From assembly GCA_038243995.1 (NCBI GenBank), contig JBBRTV010000011.1, positions 1 to 64,000 on the forward strand: a DNA stretch of 64,000 nucleotides. The letters are read 5' to 3'. This stretch comes from Scleromatobacter sp038243995 (GTDB lineage Bacteria; Pseudomonadota; Gammaproteobacteria; Burkholderiales; Burkholderiaceae_C). The stretch's first letter is position 1, and the number at the start of each line of letters is the position of its first letter. The notes under the pieces are model-generated. The model was not told the DNA's origin. It ran no database searches and saw nothing but the letters and a program-made list of their open reading frames with translations. Position numbers and translations under genes: made by a program. Shown here piece by piece: positions 10,316 to 19,623 of this stretch.

Positions 10316-11551
10316 ATGGCTACCCTCTCCACAGGGCGGTGCGGCGCGCTCGCAATCGCCTTCCTCTTGCCGACCCTTGCCTGCGCGGAGTTGTCGCTCA
10401 CCGACGCCACGACGATCGCTCTGGTCCGCGCCCCGGCCCTCACTGCCCAGCGCGAGTCGCTGGCAGCTGCGATTGCCGCGCGGCCGGCTGCCGGCGAACT
10501 GCCGGACCCGCGCCTCACCGTCGGCGTCGACAATTTCCCTGTCAGCGGGCCAGGCCGATTCGCGTTGACGCAGGACTTCATGACGATGCAACGCGTGGGC
10601 GTGATGCAGGAAGTTCCCAACCGGGCCAAGCGGGAGGCCCGCGTCGCGGGCGCTCAGGCACGCGTCGAGCGCGAAAAGACCTCCGAGGTCGTGACGTCGC
10701 TGGGGGTCAGGCGCGGCGTCGAACTCGCGTGGCTGGGGGTGTATTTCGCCGAACGTCGCGCAGCCCTTCTTTCGGATCTGGAGCGCGAGAACGGGATCGT
10801 CCTCGACACGATCGATGCGCGAATCGCCTCGGGCAAGTCCATGCCGGCCGACCGCACGATGGCCCGCCAGGAGGCCTTGACCTTGGCCGATCGGCGCGAT
10901 GACGCCCAGCGCGATGTGGTCAAGGCGCGGCTCACGCTGCGTCGTTGGGTCGGCGGTCGCGCCGACGAAGCGCTCGACGGCGAGCCTCCGCCGGTCAGCA
11001 TCTCCGAAGAAGTCCTTCGCGGCAGACTTCACGACCATGCCGACGTCGCTGCCTATGGCGCCCTGCGTGCCGTCGCCACCGCTGAAGCCAGGCAAGCAGA
11101 CGCCGAACAACGCGGGGACTGGGCGTGGGAGGTCGTCTACAGCCACCGCGGGGCGCAGTACGGCGACATGGTGTCGTTCCAGGTCAGCATCGACCTGCCC
11201 ATCTCGCGCGACAAGCGCCAGATTCCACTGCTGCTCGCCAAGCAACGCGACGTGGCGCGCATCGACGCCGAGCGGGAGGACCTCGAGCTCAGCCATCGCG
11301 AGGAGTTCGAAGGCCGGATCGCGGAGCTCAAGGCGCTGGATGCGCAGCGCGAGCGCCTGGCCAGCGAAGGCCTGCGACTGGCCCGGGAACGCGTGGCGCT
11401 GACGCTGGCGAGCTACGAGGCCGGTCGCGGTGATCTCACGACAGCGCTCGCTGCGCGGAGGGATGTGGTGGAGAGCCGTCTCCGGCTGGTCGATCTCGAC
11501 GCACAGCGAAGCGCGTTGCAAGTGCGCCTCACAACGATGTCGGAGCAATAA
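10316..11551 (+). CDS. cusC: CusC-like TolC-family outer-membrane channel
   Basis: 411 residues with a signal peptide (ALAIAFLLPTLACA) and the OEP fold. Typical motifs are LSLTDATTIALVRAPALTAQ at the start, GELPDPRLTVGVDNFPVSG, and a coiled second half with ELKALDAQRERLASEGLRL. It is shorter than E. coli CusC and lacks the lipid-anchor cysteine of the other TolC gene in this island. It is followed 4 bases later by the adaptor gene. It should form the outer-membrane exit duct of the Cus-type complex. Confidence 0.88.
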   Translation: MATLSTGRCGALAIAFLLPTLACAELSLTDATTIALVRAPALTAQRESLAAAIAARPAAGELPDPRLTVGVDNFPVSGPGRFALTQDFMTMQRVGVMQEVPNRAKREARVAGAQARVEREKTSEVVTSLGVRRGVELAWLGVYFAERRAALLSDLERENGIVLDTIDARIASGKSMPADRTMARQEALTLADRRDDAQRDVVKARLTLRRWVGGRADEALDGEPPPVSISEEVLRGRLHDHADVAAYGALRAVATAEARQADAEQRGDWAWEVVYSHRGAQYGDMVSFQVSIDLPISRDKRQIPLLLAKQRDVARIDAEREDLELSHREEFEGRIAELKALDAQRERLASEGLRLARERVALTLASYEAGRGDLTTALAARRDVVESRLRLVDLDAQRSALQVRLTTMSEQ

Positions 11552-11555
11552 GGAC

Positions 11556-12848
11556 ATGCACGCATACAAGCAAAATCTGATGATCGGGGCGTTGCTGCTC
11601 GTCCTCGGCGGTGCCGCCGGCTGGAGCCTGGCCCGTCACTTCGGTATCCCCGACTCCGGCGGCGCTGCGGGTGGCTCGACGGCAATGGCGACCTCGGCCG
11701 CGCCAATCCCCGCCAGTGCCCCTGCGACGGAACGCAAGGTGCTGTATTGGTACGACCCGATGCAACCTGCCCAGAAGTTCGACAAGCCGGGCAAGTCGCC
11801 GTTCATGGACATGGAGTTGCTGCCCAAGTACGCCGACCCGGTTGCCGTGGATCGCGCGGACGCGCCGGCTCTGACCCTATCCACACAGAATCAGCAATCA
11901 CTCGGCCTGCGGCTGGCGACCGCGCAGACCCGCGACGTCGGCCGTCGGGTCGAAGCGGTTGGCAGCGTCCAGCTCAGCGAAAGGGATGTGACCATCGTGC
12001 AGGCCCGGACCGATGGCTACGTCGATCGGGCCTACCCGCATGCCCCTGGAGACGTCATCGCCGCCGGTACGCCGCTGGTGGACGTCTTCAACCCCGACTG
12101 GTCGGCTGCGCAGCAAGAATATCTGGCCGTCAAGGCCACCAACGATGCTGCGCTGATCCGCGCCGCTCGCCAGCGGCTCGTTCTGCTGGGCATGCCAAGC
12201 GGATCGATCGAGCGGCTCGACCATTCCGGACAAGTCAGCGCCGTGGAGACCATCGCGGCACCCGGCGGCGGTGTCCTGACCGAGTTGGCCGTGCGGCGCG
12301 GCATGCGGGTCGCGGCCGGCACGACGCTCGCCCGCATCAACGGACTGGGAACCGTCTGGCTCGAGGTCGCCGTACCGGAGTCCGAGGCCTCGAGCGTGTC
12401 ACCCGGGCAGTCGGTGCAGGCCAGCTTCCCGGCACTGCCAGGAGAGACATTCAACGGCAAGGTAACGGCCGTGTTGCCCGAGGGAAATCGCGACACCCGC
12501 ACGTTGCGCGTCCGCGTCGAACTGCCGAACCCAGGGCAGCGCCTGAGGGCAGGTCTCTTCGCCCAGGTGAGTCTGCAGAGTGGATCGCGGAAGGCGCTGA
12601 CCGTTCCCGCCGAGGCCGTCATTCGAACGGGCAAGCGCTCCCTGGTGTATGTTGCCGATGGCAACGGCCATTTCCGGCCAAGCGCTGTGGAGATCGGCGA
12701 GCAGTTCGGTGACCTATTGGTGATCCACAGTGGCATCGCGGAGGGGCAACAGGTCGTCGCCTCGGGCCAATTCCTGCTTGATTCCGAGGCCAGCCTGCAG
12801 GGTGTCCTGACGCGCTTGGCGCCTCCAGCATCGGGAGCACAGCCATGA
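11556..12848 (+). CDS. cusB: CusB-type periplasmic adaptor (membrane fusion protein)
   Basis: 430 residues, starting at ATG 11556. An N-terminal anchor or signal (LMIGALLLVLGGAAGWSLA) is followed by a heavy-metal-binding segment, YWYDPMQPAQKFDKPGKSPF with MDMELLPKYAD, like the Met-bearing N-terminal motif of CusB. The lipoyl, beta-barrel and membrane-proximal domains follow (ERDVTIVQARTDGYVDRAYP, GGGVLTELAVRRGMRVAAGT, TRTLRVRVELPNPGQRLRAG). It links the inner-membrane pump to the outer channel and passes Cu(I) from CusF to CusA. Its stop overlaps the next start by 4 bases. Confidence 0.9.
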   Translation: MHAYKQNLMIGALLLVLGGAAGWSLARHFGIPDSGGAAGGSTAMATSAAPIPASAPATERKVLYWYDPMQPAQKFDKPGKSPFMDMELLPKYADPVAVDRADAPALTLSTQNQQSLGLRLATAQTRDVGRRVEAVGSVQLSERDVTIVQARTDGYVDRAYPHAPGDVIAAGTPLVDVFNPDWSAAQQEYLAVKATNDAALIRAARQRLVLLGMPSGSIERLDHSGQVSAVETIAAPGGGVLTELAVRRGMRVAAGTTLARINGLGTVWLEVAVPESEASSVSPGQSVQASFPALPGETFNGKVTAVLPEGNRDTRTLRVRVELPNPGQRLRAGLFAQVSLQSGSRKALTVPAEAVIRTGKRSLVYVADGNGHFRPSAVEIGEQFGDLLVIHSGIAEGQQVVASGQFLLDSEASLQGVLTRLAPPASGAQP

Positions 12849-15800
12849 TCGCGCGCCTGATCCGGTGGTCGGTCGGCAACCGATTCCTGGTCTTGATGGC
12901 GACGCTGATGCTGTCCGCCTGGGGCGTCTGGGGCCTGGAGAACACACCCATCGACGCGTTGCCCGACCTGTCGGACGTGCAGGTCATCATCCGCACGAGC
13001 TATCCGGGCCAGGCCCCGCAGATCGTCGAGAACCAGGTGACGTACCCGCTGGCGACCACGATGCTGTCCGTGCCGGGCGCCAAGACCGTGCGCGGCTTCT
13101 CGTTCTTCGGCGACAGCTTCGTCTACGTGCTGTTCGAGGACGGCACCGATCTCTATTGGGCCCGGTCGCGTGTGCTCGAGTACCTGAACCAGGTGCAGGG
13201 GCGGCTTCCAGCGAGCGCCAGGACCGCGCTGGGGCCGGATGCAACCGGCGTGGGCTGGATCTTTCAGTACGCGCTCGTCGACCGCACCGGCCACAACGAT
13301 CTATCCCAACTCAGAACGCTCCAGGACTGGTTCCTGAAGTACGAACTCAAGAGTGTTCCCAACGTCGCCGAAGTGGCCAGCGTGGGTGGCATGGTGCGTC
13401 AGTACCAGGTCGTGGTCGACCCGGTCAAGCTCGCCGCCTACGGTGTCACCTACGGTCAGGTGCGCGATGCGCTGGCCGCAGGCAACCAGGAGACGGGGGG
13501 TTCGGTGCTGGAGCTCAGCGAGGCCGAATACATGGTGCGGGCCAGTGGCTACATCGAGACGCTCGACGATTTCCGGGCCATTCCGATCTTCGCGAAGGCG
13601 GGGATACCGGTGCGCCTGGGTGACCTCGCCAACGTCCAGGTCGGGCCCGAGATGCGGCGCGGGATCGCCGAACTGGATGGCGAGGGGGAAGTCGCCGGCG
13701 GCGTCGTGATCCTGCGGTCGGGCAAGAACGCCCAGGAGACGATCCGCGCTGTCAAGGCAAAACTGGCTGACCTGCAGAAGAGCCTGCCGTCCGGTGTCGA
13801 GGTGGTGACGACCTACGATCGAAGCGGCCTCATCGAGCGAGCGATAGAAAACCTGTCGCACAAGCTGTTGGAGGAGTTCCTCGTTGTTGCTGTCGTCTGC
13901 GCGATCTTCCTCTGGCATCTGCGCTCGGCACTGGTGGCCATCATCGCGCTGCCTCTGGGCGTGCTGAGTGCGTTCCTGGTGATGCACTACCAGGGCATCA
14001 ACGCCAACATCATGTCGCTCGGCGGCATCGCGATCGCCATCGGCGCGATGGTCGACGCCGCCGTCGTGATGATCGAGAACGCGCACAAGAAGCTCGAGGC
14101 GTGGCAGAACGCCCATCCCGATGCCGAACTCGTTGGCGAGGAACGCTGGCAGGTGATCACGGACGCGGCGGCCGAGGTCGGGCCGGCGCTGTTCTTCTCG
14201 CTGCTGATCATCACGTTGTCGTTCATCCCTGTCTTCACGCTGCAGGCGCAGGAGGGCCGACTCTTCGGGCCGCTCGCCTTCACCAAGACCTATGCCATGG
14301 CCGCGGCCGCTGGTTTGTCGGTCACATTGATTCCCGTCCTGATGGGCTACTGGATCCGGGGGCGGATTCCGTCGGAGCAGGCCAACCCGATCACGCGGGC
14401 GCTGATCGCGGTCTACCGACCCGCGTTGGACTGGGTATTGCACTGGCCGCGCGCGACGATCGCCCTCGCGCTGCTGGCGCTTGCCACGACGGCCTGGCCG
14501 TTGATGCACCTGGGCGGCGAGTTCCTGCCCAAGCTGGACGAGGGGGATCTGCTGTACATGCCCACCGCGCTGCCCGGCCTGTCGGCGCAGAAGGCGGGCG
14601 AGTTGCTGCAACTGACCAATCGCATGATCAAGACGGTTCCCGAAGTGGCGCGTGTGTTCGGCAAGTCCGGCCGCGCCGAGACGGCGACCGATCCGGCACC
14701 AATCGAGATGTTCGAGACCACGATCCAGTTGAAGCCGCGCGACCAGTGGCGCCCAGGAATGACGCCTGACAAGCTGATCGAGGAACTCGACCGCGCCGTG
14801 AAGGTGCCCGGCCTGTCCAACCTCTGGGTGCCGCCCATTCGCAACCGCATCGACATGCTGGCCACCGGCATCAAGAGCCCGATCGGCATCAAGGTCACTG
14901 GGAACGATCTGGCCGCGATCGACCGCGTGGCGCAACGCATCGAGCAAGTCGCGAAGAAGGTGCCCGGCGTGTCGTCGGCGCTCGCCGAGCGGCTCATGGG
15001 CGGTCGCTACGTCGATGTCCAGATCGATCGCGCGGCCGCGGCGCGTTACGGGCTCAACATCGTCGACGTCCAGGCCATCGTCTCAGGTGCGGTCGGCGGC
15101 GAGAACGTGACCGAGACCATCGAAGGTCGGGCGCGCTTCCCGGTGAACCTGCGCTTTCCGCGTGAATGGCGGGACACGCCCGAACGTCTGTCGGAGCTGC
15201 CGATCCAGACCGCCATGGGCCAGCAGATCACGCTCGGCAGCGTCGCGCGGGTGCAGATCACCGACGGTCCGCCGATGCTCAAGAGCGAGAACGCGAGGCC
15301 CTCGGGCTGGGTCTACATCGACGTTCGGGGGCGTGACCTCGCATCCGTCGCCGAGGATCTGCGGCGAGCTGTGGCGCACGATGTCAAGCTGGAGCCCGGA
15401 ATGGCGGTGGCGTACTCCGGGCAGTTTGAATACTACGAACGCGCAAACGCCCGACTGAAGATCGTCGTTCCGGCGACGCTGATGACCATCTTCATCCTCC
15501 TCTACCTGACGTTCGGCCGTTTCGACGAGGCGCTGCTCATCATGGCCACGTTGCCGTTCGCGCTGACGGGCGGTGTCTGGTTCCTCTACCTGATGGGCTA
15601 CCAACTGTCGATCGCCACCGGCGTCGGCTTCATCGCGTTGGCCGGCGTTGCCGCCGAGTTCGGGGTCGTCATGCTCATGTATCTGAAGCATGCGTTGAGC
15701 GATCGCCTGGCGGCGGGTGCCACGCCGACCGTCGACGTCGTCGACGACGCCATCCGTGAAGGCGCCGTCCTGCGCGTGCGGCCGAAGGCGATGACCGTCG

Positions 15801-15982
15801 CGGTCATCCTGGCTGGCCTGGTGCCGATCGTGTGGGGTAGTGGTGCCGGATCCGAAGTCATGAGCCGGATCGCCGCACCCATGCTGGGCGGGATGGTGAC
15901 GGCTCCGCTGCTGTCGATGTTCATCGTGCCCGCGATCTATCTCTTGCTGCGGCGGGTCAAGTCGTCGGTCCCAGCGAGCTGA
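12845..15982 (+). CDS. cusA: CusA-type Cu(I)/Ag(I) RND efflux pump
   Basis: 1045 residues, the usual length for heavy-metal RND pumps, with two sets of transmembrane helices. The proton-relay helix reads IGAMVDAAVVMIENAHK, the monovalent-metal version. The three methionines of the E. coli CusA metal site (M573, M623, M672) are all present, shifted by one: M572 in DEGDLLYM, M622 in PAPIEMFETT, M671 in RNRIDML. This argues for Cu(I)/Ag(I) rather than Zn/Co/Cd as substrate. It ends the efflux operon cusC-cusB-cusA. Confidence 0.94.
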   Translation: MIARLIRWSVGNRFLVLMATLMLSAWGVWGLENTPIDALPDLSDVQVIIRTSYPGQAPQIVENQVTYPLATTMLSVPGAKTVRGFSFFGDSFVYVLFEDGTDLYWARSRVLEYLNQVQGRLPASARTALGPDATGVGWIFQYALVDRTGHNDLSQLRTLQDWFLKYELKSVPNVAEVASVGGMVRQYQVVVDPVKLAAYGVTYGQVRDALAAGNQETGGSVLELSEAEYMVRASGYIETLDDFRAIPIFAKAGIPVRLGDLANVQVGPEMRRGIAELDGEGEVAGGVVILRSGKNAQETIRAVKAKLADLQKSLPSGVEVVTTYDRSGLIERAIENLSHKLLEEFLVVAVVCAIFLWHLRSALVAIIALPLGVLSAFLVMHYQGINANIMSLGGIAIAIGAMVDAAVVMIENAHKKLEAWQNAHPDAELVGEERWQVITDAAAEVGPALFFSLLIITLSFIPVFTLQAQEGRLFGPLAFTKTYAMAAAAGLSVTLIPVLMGYWIRGRIPSEQANPITRALIAVYRPALDWVLHWPRATIALALLALATTAWPLMHLGGEFLPKLDEGDLLYMPTALPGLSAQKAGELLQLTNRMIKTVPEVARVFGKSGRAETATDPAPIEMFETTIQLKPRDQWRPGMTPDKLIEELDRAVKVPGLSNLWVPPIRNRIDMLATGIKSPIGIKVTGNDLAAIDRVAQRIEQVAKKVPGVSSALAERLMGGRYVDVQIDRAAAARYGLNIVDVQAIVSGAVGGENVTETIEGRARFPVNLRFPREWRDTPERLSELPIQTAMGQQITLGSVARVQITDGPPMLKSENARPSGWVYIDVRGRDLASVAEDLRRAVAHDVKLEPGMAVAYSGQFEYYERANARLKIVVPATLMTIFILLYLTFGRFDEALLIMATLPFALTGGVWFLYLMGYQLSIATGVGFIALAGVAAEFGVVMLMYLKHALSDRLAAGATPTVDVVDDAIREGAVLRVRPKAMTVAVILAGLVPIVWGSGAGSEVMSRIAAPMLGGMVTAPLLSMFIVPAIYLLLRRVKSSVPAS

Positions 15983-16099
15983 CCTGCAGCGTTCACCGCC
16001 CTGGGCAAAGACGCAGCACCAGCCTCGCATTCCGGGCGCGGCATGTGGGGCTGTGGCCGAATCGACAGTGCGGGCGTGCAGCCGGCGCCCTGGTTGGCG

Positions 16100-16212
16100 T
16101 CGCTCGACATGCGTGCTTCGGCGCCCTCGACTTCGAACTTCACGATCACGAGATGCTTGGCGAGATCGATATCGACCTTGGCGCCAGCGTCCACGCTCCG
16201 AGAGGGGGAGCG
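16100..16212 (-). pseudogene. Possible fragment of a heavy-metal-associated (CopZ-like) domain
   Basis: On the minus strand a short frame reads SVDAGAKVDIDLAKHLVIVK, which resembles the second beta-alpha-beta half of an HMA copper-chaperone domain. The metal-binding CxxC half and a start codon are missing. This is a resemblance only, and chance is possible. Confidence 0.3.
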
Positions 16213-16277
16213 ATCAGCGGCTCATGAGCCCGCATGCCGCGCTTGATCAGCTCGCCGAGTGAGCCGCTTTCGACAAA

Positions 16278-16530
16278 ATGTGGCTCATGAGCCCCGAGAC
16301 CTGCTGGATCTGGCGCCGGCCGGCGTGGCCGAACTTCACCTACGACACGGAAGCCGTGATCCTGGGCGGCATGAACGCCGGGAAACACATCAAGCTGACG
16401 GGCAGGTCCAAGCCGACGGCCACGCGCGACTTGGCGGGCATGGTGGCCAAGGGCCAGCTATGGACGGCCGGCGTAGGCAAGGCGGTGCGCTACGACGCGG
16501 CGGTGCCCGTCTGGGCGCATGGCGTGGTGA
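16278..16530 (+). pseudogene. Collapsed Fic-family gene (N- and C-terminal ends fused)
   Basis: The frame from ATG 16278 begins CWIWRRPAWPNFTYDTEAV, a hallmark of the DUF4172 segment that opens many Fic/DOC AMPylators. It then passes directly into GKHIKLTGRSKPTATRDLAG and MVAKGQLWTAGVGKAVRYD, which matches their C-terminal winged-helix tail. The catalytic core, about 250 residues with the HxFx(D/E)GNGR motif, is absent. The joint is in frame. Downstream the frame runs into Gly/Arg-rich nonsense. It marks the decayed right edge of the metal island. Confidence 0.7.
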
Positions 16531-16749
16531 GTGCCGGCGGCGACAGAGCGGCGGAATCGGCGGCCGACAGCGGAGATGGCCGCGACGAGCCGGGCGCCGG
16601 TCCGGCCGACGACGGCTCTGCTGAGTCGCGAAGACCTGGTCAAGAAGCTCGCCGACGTCCCCGGCACTTTCACCGTCGAGCGCCATGTCCGAGGCAAATG
16701 GCTGCCTCGCCTGCGTGCCAGAATCCGGCGCCGGAGTGCGTCGGCGATC
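16531..16749. other. Junction between metal island and catabolic operon
   Basis: No gene can be supported here. The stretch separates the Fic remnant from the end of the minus-strand kinase gene. I looked for a direct repeat of the tRNA-Lys 3' end that would mark an attachment site and did not see one. Confidence 0.45.
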
Positions 16750-17712
16750 TCAGCGTGCAGCATGCGTCTCGATCTCGAATTGCGCGCGCGTCGGCAAGCC
16801 GTCGCTGTCGCCCGGGAATCCGATCACGCGTGCGCCGAGCGCGTTGCCGCGCGCCACGGCCAGTGGCAACGACAGGCCTTCGAGTCGGCCGCTGATGACC
16901 CCCACCGCGAAGGCGTCGCCCGCTCCGACCGTGTCCACGACGCGCGCGACGCGCACCGCGGGGACGAATGCGCGCTCGCCGCTTCGGTCCGCGCAGAACG
17001 CGCCGTCGGCCCCGAGCTTGACGACGACCTCGCGCGCGCCGCGTTCGAGATAGAACGACGCGATGTCCTGCGGCGATTCGCAGCCGGTCAGCGAGCGCCC
17101 CTCCTCGAGGCCGGGCAGCACGAGATCGGCGGCCGCGGCCAGCGCGTTGAGCGTCGTGATCATCGTGCGCCGATCCGGCCACAGGCGCAGGCGGAGGTTG
17201 GGGTCGAACGACAGCCGCAAGTTCGGCCCGCGGTCTCCGTGCGCGAGCCGGAACACGAGCTCCTTGCACGAGTCCGACAGCGCCGGGCTGATGCCCGTCA
17301 GGTGCAGGTGCCGCGTGCGCGGGCCGATGAGCGTCGGCATGTTGCCCACGCTCATGCGGCTGGCCGCCGATCCGCGACGGTGATACTCGATGGCGGGATC
17401 CGCGCCGCCCGCGGCACGCGACTTCAGCATGAAGCCGGTCGCATGACGGTGATCGACGGCGACGCCGGAGCGGCCGATGCCTTCGCCATCGAGGACGTCC
17501 AGCAGGAAGTGCCCGAAGCTGTCGTCGCCGACCCGGCCGAGGTAGCCGACGTCGTGGCCCAGGCGTGCCAGGCCGATCGCGACGTTGAGCTCCGCGCCGG
17601 CACTGAAGCGGTCGAAGTGCCGGGCCTCGGCCAGTGGGCCGGGCTCGGTCGCCGCGAACAGCACCAGCGGTTCGCCGAGCGTCAGTACCGCGCGATCGGG
17701 TGCCGCGATCAC
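16750..17712 (-). CDS. kdgK: PfkB-family sugar-acid kinase, 2-keto-3-deoxygluconate kinase type
   Basis: 320 residues from a GTG start at 17712 that overlaps the uxaA stop by 4 bases (GTGA). Ribokinase-fold motifs: LTLGEPLVLF, then FSAGAELNVAIGLARLG near the N-terminus, and the C-terminal catalytic loop DTVGAGDAFAVGVISG with the general-base Asp. The length and motifs fit KdgK, which makes 2-keto-3-deoxy-6-phosphogluconate (KDPG) from KDG and ATP. It is the last gene of the ten-gene operon, and coupling to UxaA (which makes KDG) supports the assignment. Other PfkB sugar kinases are possible on sequence alone. Confidence 0.83.
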   Translation of the reverse strand: MIAAPDRAVLTLGEPLVLFAATEPGPLAEARHFDRFSAGAELNVAIGLARLGHDVGYLGRVGDDSFGHFLLDVLDGEGIGRSGVAVDHRHATGFMLKSRAAGGADPAIEYHRRGSAASRMSVGNMPTLIGPRTRHLHLTGISPALSDSCKELVFRLAHGDRGPNLRLSFDPNLRLRLWPDRRTMITTLNALAAAADLVLPGLEEGRSLTGCESPQDIASFYLERGAREVVVKLGADGAFCADRSGERAFVPAVRVARVVDTVGAGDAFAVGVISGRLEGLSLPLAVARGNALGARVIGFPGDSDGLPTRAQFEIETHAAR

Positions 17713-19238
17713 ATCACCGCCCCGAGCTGCCACGGCACGAATTCGTTGTCCCCCAGCTCGTTCGTCTCGCTGAGGCTGCGTGCGCCGGAGGCCGTCGCGA
17801 GCATCAGGCGGAAGATGTGCTCGCCGGCGGTCGCGACGTCGAGCGTGCCGTCGATGATCTCGCCCGCATTGAAGTCCATGTCCAGGCGCATGCGCTCGTA
17901 CATCGCGGTGTTGGTCGCCAGCTTGAGCGAGGGTGTCGGCTTGCAGCCGTAGGTCGAGCCGCGGCCAGTCGTGAAGCAGATCAGGTTCGCGCCACCGGCC
18001 ACCTGGCCGGTGGCGGAGACGGGGTCGTAGCCCGGCGTGTCCATGAAGACGAGCCCGTGCGCCCGCACCGGCTCGGCGTATTCCACGACGTCCATCAGGC
18101 CGGTGCCGCCACCCTTGGAGACGGCGCCGAGCGACTTCTCGAGGATCGTGCTGATGCCGCCCGCCTTGTTGCCGGGCGAGGGGTTGTTGTTCATGTCGCC
18201 GCCGTTCTTCCCGGTGTAGTCCTCCCACCAGCGGATGCGTTGGAGCAGGTGTTCCGCCACGGCCCGCGACGCCGCGCGCGCGGTCAGCAGGTGTTCGGCG
18301 CCGTAGATCTCCGGCGTCTCAGACAGGACGGCCGTGCCGCCGTGCGCGACGAGCAGGTCGACCGCCGCGCCGAGCGCCGGGTTGGCGCTGATGCCGGAAT
18401 AGCCGTCCGAGCCGCCGCACTGCAGCCCGACGACGAGCCGGCTCGCCGGCACTGTCGTGCGGCGCGCCTCGCCGGCGCGGCGCAGCATCTCCACGACGAG
18501 CCGACGCCCCTGCTCGATGGCCGCGCGCGTGCCGCCGGCCTCCTGGATCGTCATCGTGACGACACGACCCGGCTCCGTGTCGTTCAGCCCCTCGGCGATC
18601 GCGCCGACCTGGTTGACCTCGCAGCCCAGCCCCACCACCAGCACACCGGCGAAATTCGCGTGATCCGCATACCCCCTCAACGTCCGGCGCAACAGCTCGA
18701 TGCCCGCGCCGCTGCCGCTCATGCCGCAGCCGCCGCCGTGCGTGATCGCCACCACGCCGTCGACGCCGGAATAGCCGGCCATTGCGTCGCCGGAGAACGC
18801 CTGCGCGATCGCCTTGCAGACTGTCGCCGAGCAATTGACGCTGGAGACGACGCCCACGTAGTTGCGCGTGCCGACGCTGCCGTCCGCGCGCACGTAGCCC
18901 TCGAAGGTGGCCGCCTCCGCGACGGCGCGCGTGGGCACGTAGGCCCGTCCGATGCCGTGCGCCGGATGCGACGACCCCATGTCGATGTTGTGCACGTGCA
19001 CGTGTTCGCCCGCCGCGATCGCGCGCGTGGCCACGCCGATCACCTGGCCGTACTTGCGCACGACCGCGTCGACGGCAACGGCCTTGACCGCGATCTTGTG
19101 GCCGGCCGGAATGGCCTGGAACGCGGTGACGGTGCCGCCGTCCGGCAGTGGCAGCACCGTCCCGGCGGGAATGGCGACGCGGGCGACGGCCACGCTGTCG
19201 ACAGGATTGAGCAGCAGGAGAGTGGGATGGGGTGTCAT
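17709..19238 (-). CDS. uxaA: UxaA-family sugar-acid dehydratase (altronate dehydratase type)
   Basis: 509 residues, close to E. coli UxaA. It starts MTPHPTLLLLNPVDSVAVAR with an N-terminal SAF-like domain (PAGTVLPLPDGGTVTAFQAI, GEHVHVHNIDMG). The long catalytic part carries VGTRNYVGVVSSVNCSATV, THGGGCGMSGSG, GLQCGGSDGYSGISANPALG and NNNPSPGNKAGGISTILEKS, motifs of Fe-dependent altronate/galactarate dehydratases. Expected reaction: D-altronate to 2-keto-3-deoxy-D-gluconate plus water. Neighbouring tagaturonate-reductase-like and KdgK-like genes favour altronate over galactarate. Activity on related acids such as L-fuconate cannot be excluded. Confidence 0.87.
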   Translation of the reverse strand: MTPHPTLLLLNPVDSVAVARVAIPAGTVLPLPDGGTVTAFQAIPAGHKIAVKAVAVDAVVRKYGQVIGVATRAIAAGEHVHVHNIDMGSSHPAHGIGRAYVPTRAVAEAATFEGYVRADGSVGTRNYVGVVSSVNCSATVCKAIAQAFSGDAMAGYSGVDGVVAITHGGGCGMSGSGAGIELLRRTLRGYADHANFAGVLVVGLGCEVNQVGAIAEGLNDTEPGRVVTMTIQEAGGTRAAIEQGRRLVVEMLRRAGEARRTTVPASRLVVGLQCGGSDGYSGISANPALGAAVDLLVAHGGTAVLSETPEIYGAEHLLTARAASRAVAEHLLQRIRWWEDYTGKNGGDMNNNPSPGNKAGGISTILEKSLGAVSKGGGTGLMDVVEYAEPVRAHGLVFMDTPGYDPVSATGQVAGGANLICFTTGRGSTYGCKPTPSLKLATNTAMYERMRLDMDFNAGEIIDGTLDVATAGEHIFRLMLATASGARSLSETNELGDNEFVPWQLGAVM

Positions 19239-19270
19239 GGTCGTACCTTGGCTGCGCGCCGGAAACGAGG

Positions 19271-19600
19271 TCAGTCGACGTGGAAGACGGGCTCCATCGC
19301 GGCCCAGTGTTCGCCCGGTGCGAGCGATGCGAAGGGGCGCTGGCACGGATCGGTGAAGGTCCACCAGCGTTGTGTATGCGCGTCGGCGGCGATGGCTGAC
19401 ATGTCTGCCGCGAAGTCCATGCCGTGGTACTCCCAGTACGCGAACAGCAGGTTCTCGGGCTCGCGCACGAAGATCGTGTAGTTGCGGATGTTCGAGTCGC
19501 GGATGCGTGCCAGCACCTGCGGCCAGACGGCGGCGTGCAGCGTCCTGTATTCCTCGATCCGATCCGGCGCGAGGCCGATGACCATGCCCATGCGTTGCAT
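19271..19600 (-). CDS. L-rhamnose mutarotase family protein (RhaM/COG3254), probable L-sugar mutarotase
   Basis: 109 residues. ATG 19600 is chosen for a GGAG site 9 bases upstream and a normal family start (MQRMGMVIGLAPDRIEEYRT). The family-defining parts are all present: LHAAVWPQVLARIRDSNIRN, LLFAYWEYHG, TQRWWTFTDPCQ and a C-terminal WAAMEPVFHVD. RhaM-like proteins interconvert anomers of L-rhamnose or L-fucose. Here it probably supplies the correct anomer of the imported L-sugar to the dehydrogenase. It lies between the reductase and uxaA genes. Confidence 0.85.
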   Translation of the reverse strand: MQRMGMVIGLAPDRIEEYRTLHAAVWPQVLARIRDSNIRNYTIFVREPENLLFAYWEYHGMDFAADMSAIAADAHTQRWWTFTDPCQRPFASLAPGEHWAAMEPVFHVD

Positions 19601-19623
19601 CGCCGTGCTCCTTCGGGTGGGTT

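Noticed and set aside
16600..16740. Short + strand frame reading LSREDLVKKLADVPGTFTVE as a separate gene
   Set aside because: No start, no ribosome binding site and it becomes arginine-rich nonsense. It may be a further fragment at the island edge but cannot be assigned.
17709..19238. Galactarate dehydratase (GarD) as the identity of the UxaA-type enzyme
   Set aside because: The fold is shared, but neighbouring LgoD-, UxaB- and KdgK-like genes fit altronate and no glucarate/galactarate genes are present.
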